Assembly: GCF_900172325.1 (NCBI RefSeq)
Contig: NZ_FWFR01000002.1
Span: 868,001 to 932,000, forward strand
Length of the DNA: 64,000 nt
Direction of reading: 5' to 3'
Source of the DNA: Oceanibacterium hippocampi
GTDB lineage: Bacteria > Pseudomonadota > Alphaproteobacteria > Sneathiellales > Sneathiellaceae
The notes under the pieces were generated by a model, which ran no database searches, was not told the origin of the DNA, and saw nothing but the letters and a program-made list of their open reading frames with translations. Made by a program: the position numbers and the translations under genes. Each line of letters begins with the position of its first letter. Position 1 is the first letter of the stretch. This document shows positions 33,720 through 42,160 of the stretch, piece after piece.

Positions 33720-34754
33720 TCAGTAGGCCTTGCTGTAGATCATGGTGTCGAAGGCCGGCACGTCGGCCTTTTCCTTCGCCAGGAACGTGTAGTAGGCCTC
33801 GATGCCGTCGCGGGGCAGAACCCAGTGGTAGCCGTTGACCTGGTTGCGGACGAGACGCTCCGTCACCGCCTCGGCGTCCGGCAGATCGCCGAGCTTGAAG
33901 TACTTCTTCGCGATCGCCATCACTTCCGGGAAATTCTCCGGCTTGGACGACCATTCGATCGCTTCGGCGGAGGCCTGCCTGAAGGCGTCGAGAAGCTTGG
34001 GATTTTTCTCCGTGAAGCGCGTCGAGGCGACATAGGTGACCGCGCTTCCGCCGCGCCCGACCTCGGAGCCCTGCCCCTTGCGCAGATCGACGAGGTTGTA
34101 GCAAAGGGTGGAGTCTTCGCAGATCGTCGGCAAGGGCTCGAAACCCATGACGCCGTCTATCTGCTTCGCAGCCAACGCCGCGTATTGCGCCGACGGGGAA
34201 CCCACCGCGACATAGATAACGCCGTTGTCCGGATTGAGACCGGCATCGGCCAGCAGCAGGCGCATCTGGTTCTCGGGCCCGGCGCCACGCGCGGTGACGC
34301 CGATCTTCATGCCCTCGACGCTCTTGATGTTGCCCGGATAATCGCCGGCCCGATCGACGCCTTCGACGTCCGAACGCATGGACAACGCAAACGGCGGCGC
34401 CGGCAGCAGGCCACCGACGAACTGGATCGGCGCACCGCCGATGGCCGCCTTCACGACGCCGTCCGCCGAGGAAACGACGATATCCAGGTCACCGGCAACC
34501 AGCGCCTGGATACCGAGCGGTGCGGACGGGATGTTGAGAAGCTCGCACTTCATTTCGTGACGGGTACAGATCTCCTTCTCGACCATCACCCATTGCATCA
34601 GGTTGATGATCGCGCCGGGGTAGGTCTGCAGGCGGATGGTCATGTTGTCGGCCATCACCGGGGCTTCCTGGATGGTCGCAGGCTGCGCGCCAGCATGCGC
34701 GCTGAGGCCACCGAGCATTGCTGCGATGACGAGTGTCCGGATCGAGCGTCTCAT
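33720..34754 (-). CDS. ABC transporter substrate-binding protein, NMT1/TauA family
   Basis: A 344-residue periplasmic protein with a signal peptide of about 23 residues (RRSIRTLVIAAMLGGLSAHAGA). The mature part has the NMT1/SsuA-like fold: a lobe with DLDIVVSSADGVVKAAIGGA, the hinge IKSVEGMKIGVTARGAGPEN and a Pro/Trp-rich C-terminus. It captures the imported substrate. Start chosen at ATG 34752-34754 (GGGAGAACAGGA upstream); an in-frame ATG at 34775 would lengthen the N-terminus by seven residues. It is encoded 34 bases after the Rieske beta gene, which makes the dioxygenase substrate its likely ligand. Confidence 0.9.
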   Translation of the reverse strand: MRRSIRTLVIAAMLGGLSAHAGAQPATIQEAPVMADNMTIRLQTYPGAIINLMQWVMVEKEICTRHEMKCELLNIPSAPLGIQALVAGDLDIVVSSADGVVKAAIGGAPIQFVGGLLPAPPFALSMRSDVEGVDRAGDYPGNIKSVEGMKIGVTARGAGPENQMRLLLADAGLNPDNGVIYVAVGSPSAQYAALAAKQIDGVMGFEPLPTICEDSTLCYNLVDLRKGQGSEVGRGGSAVTYVASTRFTEKNPKLLDAFRQASAEAIEWSSKPENFPEVMAIAKKYFKLGDLPDAEAVTERLVRNQVNGYHWVLPRDGIEAYYTFLAKEKADVPAFDTMIYSKAY

Positions 34755-34788
34755 TCCTGTTCTCCCTTTGGTCATGTTCTTATTCGCC

Positions 34789-35241
34789 CTAGATGGGCAT
34801 GTGAGATCCGGGGCCGAGCACCCGGGTATCGAGCATCACATCGCGCGCCAGAAGCCTTGGCTCGCCCTCCACAAAGGTGACCCTGTCGTGGAACTGACCG
34901 GTCGCGAAAAGGTGGGTTTCACCGTTCAGCGCCGTGTGGCTGACGATCAGCGAGCTCACCGCCGAGAAGCGGCCGTCGGCGTCCTCGTCCAGTGTGTAGA
35001 GCGTTGCGTGCCGGCGCATCTGGCCCTGCATCCGGACATGTTTCGGAACCGCCTCGAGCAAGCCCTTCAGCTCGTCCAGGCCGAGGTCCAGCCAGGTCAT
35101 TTCCTTGCCGATCTCCGGGCTGAAGCTTCGGATACGGTACTGGAAACCGTCGGCGCAGAGGGCCAGATAGTCGGCGAATTTCTCGTCGTCCATCGACAGG
35201 CAAGATTTCGCGACGAGCGTTCGGATCTGTTCGGCCTTCAT
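34789..35241 (-). CDS. Aromatic-ring-hydroxylating dioxygenase beta (small) subunit
   Basis: A 150-residue SnoaL/NTF2-like protein (MKAEQIRTLVAKSCLSMDDE, later RMQGQMRRHATLYTLDED) that matches the structural beta subunit of alpha3beta3 Rieske dioxygenases. It has no catalytic metal and stabilises the hexamer. The ATG at 35239-35241 overlaps the alpha-subunit stop (ATGA), so the two subunits are coupled. Confidence 0.88.
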   Translation of the reverse strand: MKAEQIRTLVAKSCLSMDDEKFADYLALCADGFQYRIRSFSPEIGKEMTWLDLGLDELKGLLEAVPKHVRMQGQMRRHATLYTLDEDADGRFSAVSSLIVSHTALNGETHLFATGQFHDRVTFVEGEPRLLARDVMLDTRVLGPGSHMPI

Positions 35242-36443
35242 TTGCCCGGGCCCTCCGCGCTGACGTTTCCCTTCGGATCGCCGGCCGGGCGCCCCATGTG
35301 ACGACTCCATTCGGCGTAATAGCCGCGCAAGGCGGCATCGTCGTGGGCGCCCAGGTTCTCGCGCCGCGAGATGATGCTGTACTGGGCGGCGTGGCGATTC
35401 CCCTGCTCCACCGACTCGATGAAGAAGCCGTCCTCCGGCTGGGTGCGGCCGAACGGGCCCCAGTACTGGTTATGATTGCGAATACGCTCCGCCCGCACCT
35501 CGGGCGTGTCGCTCTTCAGGCCGAGCCCGCGGAACTCCATCAGGGTCAGGGACGGACTGATCGGCGTCGACGTATCGATCCGCATCGCCGTGCCGCGGAT
35601 GATGATCGACGTGTTGGGAAACAGGTCGACGGCACGGATCTCGCCCGGGGCGAGGCCCGGGAAATTGTTCGAGTCCCGATCCTCCCAGCCGGGAATGTTC
35701 GAGTAACTCACCCGGTAGGGCGGCAGCGACAGATGTCCGTTCTTGCCAATGGAGATCCGGCGGTCGTGATACCCCGGTGAATTCAGGCCCTGCTGCCGAT
35801 TCACCACGTGACCCCACTCGTGATAGAGTTCCATGTTGGTCTCGTGCCACTGCTTCCAGTTCGCGCGGACCTTGAACGAGTGGTAGTGGAAGAGTTCCAG
35901 CGGCTCTGCGGTCAGGGCTTCGCGCAGGGTATCGAGCGAGTCGGCGAGGAAGGACTCGAGCGTCTCCGCATCGTCATCCAGGGTGATGAAGACCAGGCCG
36001 CAGTTCACTTCCGTACGGATCGAACGCAGTCCGCAGGCTTCCTTCTTCGGCCCCGCTTCCTCGTAGCCGATGTCGCGCGTCTGGTTCACGCAATTGCCGT
36101 AGGTATCGTAGGCCCAGAGATGGAAGAAGCAGACCATTCGGCGGGCATTGCCGCGCGGCGCCCGGACCAGTTCGGCCGAGCGGTGCGAACAGACGTTCAC
36201 GAAGGTCCGGATCCGGTTGTCCTCGCCCCGGATCACTACCAGCGGCAGACCGCAGAATGACAAGGTGCGGTAGTCGCCGACCTGCTCGACCTCGCTTTCG
36301 TGACAGGCGAATTTCCAGGTTTTCTCCAGCAGCAGACGCTGCTCGTCCCTGAAGATACCCTCGTCCCGATAGACTTCCGAACTGATGAAGTGATCGGCGG
36401 GAAGGTCGGGCACCCCGGCCCATTCCTTGGCATTGCGCGGCAT
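35238..36443 (-). CDS. Rieske aromatic-ring-hydroxylating oxygenase alpha subunit
   Basis: A 401-residue oxygenase. The Rieske [2Fe-2S] ligands are Cys85-x-His87 (NVCSHRSAE) and Cys105-x2-His108 (VCFFHLW). The mononuclear iron region reads ETNMELYHEWGHVVN with His208 and His212. The usual spacing in naphthalene-type enzymes is His-x4-His, so His-x3-His here is a subgroup feature or a deviation. The third ligand Asp/Glu is not certain. It should dihydroxylate or monooxygenate an aromatic or other ring substrate using electrons from the VanB-type reductase at the far end of the operon. The ATG at 36441-36443 is preceded by GAGGAAACG. It is the first gene of the 13-gene operon. Confidence 0.9.
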   Translation of the reverse strand: MPRNAKEWAGVPDLPADHFISSEVYRDEGIFRDEQRLLLEKTWKFACHESEVEQVGDYRTLSFCGLPLVVIRGEDNRIRTFVNVCSHRSAELVRAPRGNARRMVCFFHLWAYDTYGNCVNQTRDIGYEEAGPKKEACGLRSIRTEVNCGLVFITLDDDAETLESFLADSLDTLREALTAEPLELFHYHSFKVRANWKQWHETNMELYHEWGHVVNRQQGLNSPGYHDRRISIGKNGHLSLPPYRVSYSNIPGWEDRDSNNFPGLAPGEIRAVDLFPNTSIIIRGTAMRIDTSTPISPSLTLMEFRGLGLKSDTPEVRAERIRNHNQYWGPFGRTQPEDGFFIESVEQGNRHAAQYSIISRRENLGAHDDAALRGYYAEWSRHMGRPAGDPKGNVSAEGPGK

Positions 36444-36952
36444 TCGACGTTTCCTCACAGGGTTCTTTTCCGGGCGAGATACACAGACCTTCCGATCCGT
36501 GTTTCCTCGGCCAGCACGCCATATGATTGATAGTGCCACATTATAGCACTTTTTGATTTCGTCAATAGGCGGGATTTTGAATTTTCTTCGAACTACGACA
36601 GAATCGCGACCCGACTACCGACGGAAGCGCGATCGGGACCTGGACGCGTGCTCGGCACGCGCAACCGCCGCTCTGTTCGGCGAAAACGAACGTGATGGAG
36701 TCCATCGAACCGCGGGGTGAGACGAACCGCGACACCCTGTACCCTTGCCGGATACCCCTTCCCGTCCGCACACCGTCAGGTTGTCCGCGCACTGGAACCC
36801 TGAAGCGCCGGATGTCGTTCCCCTCGCAGGCTGCCTGCTGCTTTGCCGCGAATTGGCGCGCTCGTGCATCGACCGTCGCCAGGGGTCGCGCCCGTTCACC
36901 GGAGCAGTCGAGCAACCGCCTTCGACAGCGACGATCTCTGAAAGGACGCGAC
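36444..36952. promoter_or_regulatory. Divergent control region between Rieske operon and catalase
   Basis: Of these 509 bases, 36520-36600 are clearly AT-rich and hold the minus-strand promoter described at 36532-36568. The remaining 350 bases up to the catalase start are GC-rich. They contain an open frame continuous with catalase, but its translation (Arg/Pro/Ser-rich) is unlike any catalase N-terminus, so I treat it as non-coding. The catalase promoter is not obvious. Confidence 0.5.
36532..36568 (-). promoter_or_regulatory. Candidate Rieske-operon promoter with palindromic operator
   Basis: On the minus strand a perfect TATAAT (36540-36545) lies 97 bases before the first start codon. TTGACG is upstream, but with only 14 bases between the boxes. 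The -10 box is enclosed by an inverted repeat AGTGC (36532-36536) / GCACT (36546-36550), so a bound dimer would block RNA polymerase. The short spacer suggests the promoter needs an activator. The operon's own IclR regulator is the obvious candidate to bind here. Binding is inferred. Confidence 0.55.
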
Positions 36953-39016
36953 ATGACGAAAACGCCGATGGACAAGGGCGGCGCTCCCCGACAACAGGCC
37001 ATCGATCGCGCGCGAACGATGACCACCGCGCAAGGAGGCCCGGTAGCGGACGATCAGAACTCGCTGAAGGCGGGCGCGCGCGGGCCGACGCTGCTCGAAG
37101 ATCATGTGATGCGGGACAAGATCTTTCATTTCGATCACGAGCGCATCCCCGAGCGCGTCGTTCACGCCCGCGGCTACGGCGTCCACGGTCATTTCGAACT
37201 CACCGAGGCCATTCCCGACCTCTCCTGCGCCGATATCTTTCAGCGGGTCGGAGAGAAAACGCTGACCTTCACCCGCTTCTCGACGGTCGCGGGCAACAAG
37301 GGGTCGTTCGACCTCGCACGCGACGTGCGCGGGTTCGCCACCAAGTTCTACACCAAGGAGGGCAACTGGGACCTCGTCGGCAACAACATCCCGGTGTTCT
37401 TCATCCAGGACGCGATGAAGTTTCCCGATCTCGTGCATTCGGTGAAGCAGGCGCCCGACCGGGGCTTCCCCCAGGCACAGAGCGCCCATGACAATTTCTG
37501 GGACTTCATCTCGCTCTCCCCCGAGGCTGTCCACATGACCTTGTGGCAGATGTCCGACCGCGCCATTCCGCGATCCTTCCGCTTCATGGAGGGGTTCGGC
37601 GTGCACACGTTCCGTCTGATCAATGCCGAGGGCAGGTCACATTACGTGAAGTTCCACTGGAAGCCGCGGCAGGGTCTGCAATCGGTTGTCTGGAACGAGG
37701 CGCTCAAGATCAACGGGGCCGATCCGGACTTTCACCGCCGCGACATGTGGGACGCCATCGACGCCGGTGACTTCCCGCAATGGGATCTCGGTATCCAGGT
37801 TTTCGACGACGCCTTCGCCGATGACTTCGAGTTCGATATTCTCGACCCGACCAAGATCATACCGGAGGAGCGTGTACCGGTCCGACGGATCGGCACGCTC
37901 ACGCTCGATGCGCACGTCGACAATTTCTTCGCCGAGACCGAGCAGGTTGCCTTCTGCACGCAGAACATCGTCCGGGGCATCGACCAGACCAACGACCCGC
38001 TCCTGCAGGGGCGCAACTTTTCCTATCTCGACACGCAGCTGAAGCGCCTCGGCGGACCCAACTTCACCCAGATCCCCATCAATGCCCCGAAATGCCCGGT
38101 GCACCATTTCCAGCAGGACGGGCATATGGCGATACGAAACCTGAAAGGTCGCGCCAACTACGAACCCAACAGCTGGGGAGAAGACGGCGGGCCCCGCGAG
38201 AACCCCGAGATCGGCTTCGCCAGCCATCCCGAGGAAGTCACCGGCACCAAGCAGCGCGTCCGGTCGGAGACCTTCGCCGACCATTACAGCCAGGCGCGGC
38301 AGTTCTGGATCAGCCAGACCGCTACCGAACGGCGCCATATCGCCGCGGGCTACACGTTCGAACTGTCCAAATGCCAGCACGAGCGAATCCGTCTGCGGAT
38401 GCTTGGTCACCTGATGAACGTGCACGACGATCTGGCGAATGCCGTGGCCAAGGGACTGGGCATCACCGAGATGCCGGAGCCGGCAAAGCCCGCGCGCACG
38501 CCGATCACCGACCTGCCGCCTTCGGATGCCCTCAGCATCCTGAAGAACGGCCCGGACAGTTTCGCGGGCCGGAAGCTGGGTCTCTACATCTGCGACGGGG
38601 CCGATGCCGAGCTGATCGGCGCGCTGGAGGAAGCCTTCCGGGCCGAGGGCGCCATGGTAACGATCGTCGCGCCCCACATTCATGGCGCGACCCTGTCGGA
38701 TGGCACGCGGAAACCCGCGGACGAGAAGATCGATGGCGCGCCGTCTGTCGTGTTCGATGCCGTCGCCCTCGTGCTGTCCGAGGATGGCGGCAGGACGCTG
38801 GCGAACAACAAGCCCTCGCAGGACTTCGTCAGCGATGCGTTTGCGCATGCGAAATTCATCGCCTGGACGGCCGCCGCCATGCCCCTGCTGAAGGCCACCG
38901 GCGTTGCCGGGAACATGGATGCCGGTGTTGTCGCGATCGACAGCGGGACGGTCGACGCGTTCGTGAAATGTTGCCGCGATCTCCGTTTCTGGGCACGCGA
39001 GGACAAGATGGAATGA
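36953..39016 (+). CDS. katE: Large-subunit (clade 2) monofunctional catalase HPII
   Basis: A 687-residue haem catalase. His71 in [13 protein letters not shown] is the distal catalytic residue and Tyr358 in [18 protein letters not shown] the proximal haem ligand. A C-terminal flavodoxin/DJ-1-like domain of about 150 residues ([20 protein letters not shown]) identifies the large-subunit class. It decomposes hydrogen peroxide. ATG at 36953 has AAAGGA eight bases upstream. It faces away from the Rieske operon, whose oxygenases and flavoenzymes can leak peroxide, but co-regulation is not shown. Confidence 0.95.
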   Translation: MTKTPMDKGGAPRQQAIDRARTMTTAQGGPVADDQNSLKAGARGPTLLEDHVMRDKIFHFDHERIPERVVHARGYGVHGHFELTEAIPDLSCADIFQRVGEKTLTFTRFSTVAGNKGSFDLARDVRGFATKFYTKEGNWDLVGNNIPVFFIQDAMKFPDLVHSVKQAPDRGFPQAQSAHDNFWDFISLSPEAVHMTLWQMSDRAIPRSFRFMEGFGVHTFRLINAEGRSHYVKFHWKPRQGLQSVVWNEALKINGADPDFHRRDMWDAIDAGDFPQWDLGIQVFDDAFADDFEFDILDPTKIIPEERVPVRRIGTLTLDAHVDNFFAETEQVAFCTQNIVRGIDQTNDPLLQGRNFSYLDTQLKRLGGPNFTQIPINAPKCPVHHFQQDGHMAIRNLKGRANYEPNSWGEDGGPRENPEIGFASHPEEVTGTKQRVRSETFADHYSQARQFWISQTATERRHIAAGYTFELSKCQHERIRLRMLGHLMNVHDDLANAVAKGLGITEMPEPAKPARTPITDLPPSDALSILKNGPDSFAGRKLGLYICDGADAELIGALEEAFRAEGAMVTIVAPHIHGATLSDGTRKPADEKIDGAPSVVFDAVALVLSEDGGRTLANNKPSQDFVSDAFAHAKFIAWTAAAMPLLKATGVAGNMDAGVVAIDSGTVDAFVKCCRDLRFWAREDKME

Positions 39017-39244
39017 CGGAGACGTCGACGGCGGAACCGGCGCAGCTTTCGGTCATGAAGCGGCTTGGGCGCGACAGCCGGTCCCGCAGGCGCGGAAGTA
39101 GTAACGGAACCTGTTGCAACCGGTAGCGGCCGGATGCGGCAGTAGGGCGCCGTCCTCGTCCCGTCTGACTGTTCTTGGCCGGGAAACGGGCATCACGTCC
39201 TTGGCCGGGCGACTTCACTTCGTGATCCGAAGCGCAATTGACGG

Positions 39245-40126
39245 CTAGCGATTGAGGGCGTTTTTCATCCAGTTCTTGAGTGCTTCTATCTCGACGGCGC
39301 TGTCACTCGATGGCGGATGCACCAGGTGGTAGGCATACCCGGGCAACTCCGGTCCGAAGGGCTGGACCAGGTAGCCGGCGGATAACTCCTCGCTCACAAG
39401 GATGGGACTGAGCAGGGCGACGCCTTGGCTGGCGACGGTCGCCTGGATCAAGTGGCTATCATCCAGAAAGACCGGGCCGATGGTGGTATCGGGTCCCTCC
39501 AGGCCGGCCTCCTCACACCAGCGTGCCCAGCTCGGGGTCAGCGAATCCACCTTGCGCCATTCGCTGTGGAGCAGGGTCTGGCGTTTCAGATCCTCAGGCG
39601 ATCGGACGCCGAGTTGCGGGCTGCACATCGGCGCGAAGTGTTCCTCGAAGAGCGGTTCGGAGCTGAGGTCGGGGAATGGACCGGGCCCGTAGCGCACGGC
39701 GACATCGGCCCCGCCCGCGCCGAAATTCACGATTTCGTCTGAGGCATGGAGACGGAGATCGATGTCCGGGTGGACCTCGGCGAAACGCGCCAGCCGGGGC
39801 ACGAGCCACTTCGCCGTGAAGGCCGTGGTCGCCGAGAGCGTGAGGCCGCGCCGGCGCTTGTTCTCCGTTATTCGCCCGACCGCCTCACGCATGGCGGCGA
39901 AGGCTCCGTTGATCGGCGGGAAGAGCGTGACGCCGGCAGGGCTCAGAGAGACCTGGCGTGGGCGCCGATCGAAGAGACGCACCCCCAGCACCTCCTCCAG
40001 GAGGCGTATCTGATGGCTGATCGCCGTCGGTGTAACGGCCAGTTCTTCCGCGGCCCGCTTGAAGCTCAGGTGACGGGCGGCGGCCTCGAACGCGCGCAGG
40101 GCCGGAAGCGGCGGCAGGCCTGACAT
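39245..40126 (-). CDS. LysR-family transcriptional regulator (GcvA-like)
   Basis: A 293-residue regulator with an N-terminal HTH (LRAFEAAARHLSFKRAAEEL, then TPTAISHQIRLLEEVLG) and a substrate-binding-like effector domain including the GcvA-type GADVAVRYGPGPFPD. It is divergent from the azoreductase gene at 40284, across a 157-bp gap, and probably controls it. It converges with catalase. Confidence 0.9.
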   Translation of the reverse strand: MSGLPPLPALRAFEAAARHLSFKRAAEELAVTPTAISHQIRLLEEVLGVRLFDRRPRQVSLSPAGVTLFPPINGAFAAMREAVGRITENKRRRGLTLSATTAFTAKWLVPRLARFAEVHPDIDLRLHASDEIVNFGAGGADVAVRYGPGPFPDLSSEPLFEEHFAPMCSPQLGVRSPEDLKRQTLLHSEWRKVDSLTPSWARWCEEAGLEGPDTTIGPVFLDDSHLIQATVASQGVALLSPILVSEELSAGYLVQPFGPELPGYAYHLVHPPSSDSAVEIEALKNWMKNALNR

Positions 40127-40161
40127 AGCTGAACCCAGATCATCTAATGGGTGAGGAATTC

Positions 40162-40249
40162 GATTTTGAACAAGACCCTCTGGCCCTCTATCTCTCGGTT
40201 ACCGCGGAAGGCCACAAGCGTCCATTCCGACGATAGATAAGTTCAAATC
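40162..40249. promoter_or_regulatory. Inverted repeat in the LysR/azoreductase intergenic region
   Basis: GATTTTGAAC at 40162-40171 is mirrored by GTTCAAATC at 40241-40249, differing by one base in length. The two lie about 70 bases apart in the divergent control region; another partial copy, GTTCAACT, follows near 40257. Separated half-sites like these suit a LysR tetramer bending DNA. No binding data are implied. Confidence 0.35.
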
Positions 40250-40283
40250 ACTCCCGTTCAACTCGTCCCTAGGAGTTTGCGCC

Positions 40284-40973
40284 ATGACGACCCTCCTCCA
40301 CATCGATGCCAGTGCCCGCCCCGGGAGTTCCGCGGAGACCCGTTTCGGGTCGCACAGCCGCCGGCTCACAGCCCGCTTCCTGAAGCGCTGGAAGGAACTC
40401 CAGCCGCAGGACCGAGTGGTCTACCGCGACGTCGGCCAGGCACCGCCGCGGCCGGTCACCGGCCGCTGGATCCACGCCGCCTTCACCAGGACGGAGGAAC
40501 GTGAGCCCTGGATGAAGGAAGCACTTGCCGAAAGCGATCTCTTGGTCGACGAACTGCTCGGGGCGGACGTCATCGTGACCGGCGTGCCCATGTACAACTT
40601 CGGCATGCCCGCCCAGTTCAAGGCCTACATCGACAATATCGTCCGCGTCGGGCGAACTTTCGGCTTTGATCGTGCGCGAGAGGGAGAGCCCTACTGGCCC
40701 CTGGTCACCGACGGCAAGACGCTGGTCATTCTCTCCTCGCGGGGCGACTACGGCTATGAGCCGGGCGAGCGCCTTGAGAATATGAACCACGTGGAGGGCG
40801 GGATCGCGGTGCCCTTCGGCTATATCGGGATTACCGACGTCCACAGCGTTGCGATCGAGTACGACGAGTTTGCGGATGCACGCCTGCAGGCCTCGATCGA
40901 AAGCGCCGAAAAGAAAATAGACGCGCTGGTGCGGAGGCTTGCCGAGCGGCCCGCGCAGCGCAAGGTCGCATGA
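40284..40973 (+). CDS. azoR: FMN-dependent NADH:quinone oxidoreductase / azoreductase
   Basis: A 229-residue flavodoxin-like protein. The N-terminal phosphate loop HIDASARPGSSAE binds FMN, followed by PMYNFGMPAQFKAYIDN near residue 110 and LSSRGDYGYEPGERLE near 151, all hallmarks of AzoR. It performs two-electron reduction of quinones, azo compounds and nitro compounds and protects against electrophiles. The divergent LysR gene is its probable regulator. The ATG at 40284 has TAGGAGTTTGCGCC upstream. Confidence 0.9.
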   Translation: MTTLLHIDASARPGSSAETRFGSHSRRLTARFLKRWKELQPQDRVVYRDVGQAPPRPVTGRWIHAAFTRTEEREPWMKEALAESDLLVDELLGADVIVTGVPMYNFGMPAQFKAYIDNIVRVGRTFGFDRAREGEPYWPLVTDGKTLVILSSRGDYGYEPGERLENMNHVEGGIAVPFGYIGITDVHSVAIEYDEFADARLQASIESAEKKIDALVRRLAERPAQRKVA

Positions 40974-41006
40974 ACGATCGCCGCCAGAACTCGACGCCAA
41001 GGGAAG

Positions 41007-41210
41007 ATGCGAGGCACCTACGTGAAAGCACACCAGGAAGCCTTGCGACAAGCGATCGAAGAGCTCCGGATCAAGGTGGTGCCAACAATCGTTGTTGGGT
41101 CGACCCGGATCGAAGGCTTTCCTGAGCCCTGGCAAATCCGAGAAATCGTCAACGTCGTTCAGAAGCGCGTGCCTTTTTCCGGGCATGTCTTGAGAAAGGT
41201 AACAGACTGA
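41007..41210 (+). CDS. Small thioredoxin-fold-like fragment
   Basis: A 67-residue frame whose middle, VVPTIVVGSTRIEGFPEPWQ, resembles the C-terminal half of thioredoxin-like proteins: the cis-Pro VPT, two strands, then the final helix. The N-terminal half with the CxxC site is missing, so the gene is probably truncated. It lies 33 bases after azoR, with AAGGGAAG right next to the ATG, and its stop overlaps the deaminase start (ATGA). That coupling argues it may still be translated. Confidence 0.5.
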   Translation: MRGTYVKAHQEALRQAIEELRIKVVPTIVVGSTRIEGFPEPWQIREIVNVVQKRVPFSGHVLRKVTD

Positions 41211-41719
41211 TGAGCACAGCAATCAACGAGGCCCTGCTCGATCAACTTGTCGGGGAGGCCATAGCGCTTTCGTCCCGCCGGGTGCGCGAGGGCGGAATTC
41301 CTTTTGCCGCCCTGGTAGCCAATCATCGGGGAGATATACTGGGCCGCGGTGTGAACCGGGTGGATGAGGATCGGGACCCGACGGCCCACGCGGAGGTGGT
41401 CGCCATTCGCGATGCCTGCCGTCACCGCCGGAGCGCCCGGCTCAATGGTACTCTCCTGATCGCCTCCGGCGAACCCTGCGCACTCTGCTACATGGCCGCG
41501 CTCTACGCCGGGATCGGGGAGGTTGTTTTCGCGGCCGACCGTGAACAGGCCGCGCAGGGTGGATTCGACTACCGATCGAGCTATCGACTGCTGGCTGCGG
41601 ACCCGTCCGCCTGGCCGATCCGGCGCCACCATCACCACCATCTGGGTTCAGGAGAGCCTTTCGCGGCCTGGCGGGAAAGGCAGCCCGACACCGTCTCCGC
41701 CCCGTCGGTCTCCCCGTGA
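41210..41719 (+). CDS. Cytidine/deoxycytidylate-type nucleoside deaminase
   Basis: A 169-residue zinc deaminase with the motif HAEVVAIRDAC (His ligand plus catalytic Glu) and PCALCYMAALYAG (two Cys ligands) near residues 64 and 88. Size and pattern fit guanine deaminase/TadA-like nucleobase deaminases. The segment RRHHHHHLGSGE near residue 140 contains five consecutive histidines, unusual for the family. It is translationally coupled to the preceding small frame and probably lies in an operon with azoR. Confidence 0.87.
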   Translation: MSTAINEALLDQLVGEAIALSSRRVREGGIPFAALVANHRGDILGRGVNRVDEDRDPTAHAEVVAIRDACRHRRSARLNGTLLIASGEPCALCYMAALYAGIGEVVFAADREQAAQGGFDYRSSYRLLAADPSAWPIRRHHHHHLGSGEPFAAWRERQPDTVSAPSVSP

Positions 41720-42160
41720 GGCAAGCCACCCGGGTCCGGCCGAGAGGACCCGGCCGGCAGCGACGCGATACTGGTCCGTCTTATCGCGGGCGATGCCCTC
41801 ACGGCGGCCTTCTGGCGAGGCGCCCTCATGGCCGGCTTCTAGTCCCTCTATGCTCTGCAAGCCCGCTCGCCGGCCCTTCAGCACATCGTGCGACCGTCGG
41901 CGGCAATCCTGCTGGCGGCAATGCTCTTCGCCGTGAGGTCGCCCCCCTTTTGTCGGCGCCGTTAAGACATTAGGTCGTGGCGAACGTGCTGCTGATCAAT
42001 CGACGGGAGGCTCCCAGGTCGCCTGGTCATCGTGGCCGAGGATATCGAGAGTGGCGATGCGCTGGGGAACGGTCTCGCAACTCCGACGTCGCGGTCTCGG
42101 TCATCAAACCCCGGAGTGCACAGAGGCTCTTTGAAGACTGCCAGGCGGGCATGGCAGCGC
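41720..42160. other. Non-coding interval of decayed genes
   Basis: No intact gene is visible in these 441 bases between the deaminase and the end of the amidase gene. They contain an EamA-type transporter remnant (41759-41965) and, past 42010, short stretches in different frames that weakly recall a chaperonin apical domain (LVIVAEDIE, then VAVSVIKP). The region looks like a graveyard between two functional units. Confidence 0.5.
41759..41965 (+). pseudogene. Remnant of an EamA/DMT-family transporter
   Basis: In one frame the sequence reads SDAILVRLIAGDALTAAFWR then GALMAGF, a stop codon, and SLYALQARSPALQHIVRPSA then AILLAAMLFAV. This matches the start of DMT-family exporters, where the first helix is followed by the conserved R-L-I-x-x-D-x-x-T-x-x-F-W-R loop. 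The in-frame stop, missing first helix and absence of the other helices mark a decayed fragment. Confidence 0.55.

Noticed and set aside
36692-36952. 87-codon in-frame extension of catalase
   Set aside because: The frame is open, but its residues do not resemble any catalase N-terminus, and the ATG at 36953 has a good ribosome site.
41620-41650. CAC/CAT-rich stretch as a possible simple repeat or CRISPR-like unit
   Set aside because: It is a single short run inside the deaminase coding frame encoding histidines, with no repeat-spacer structure.
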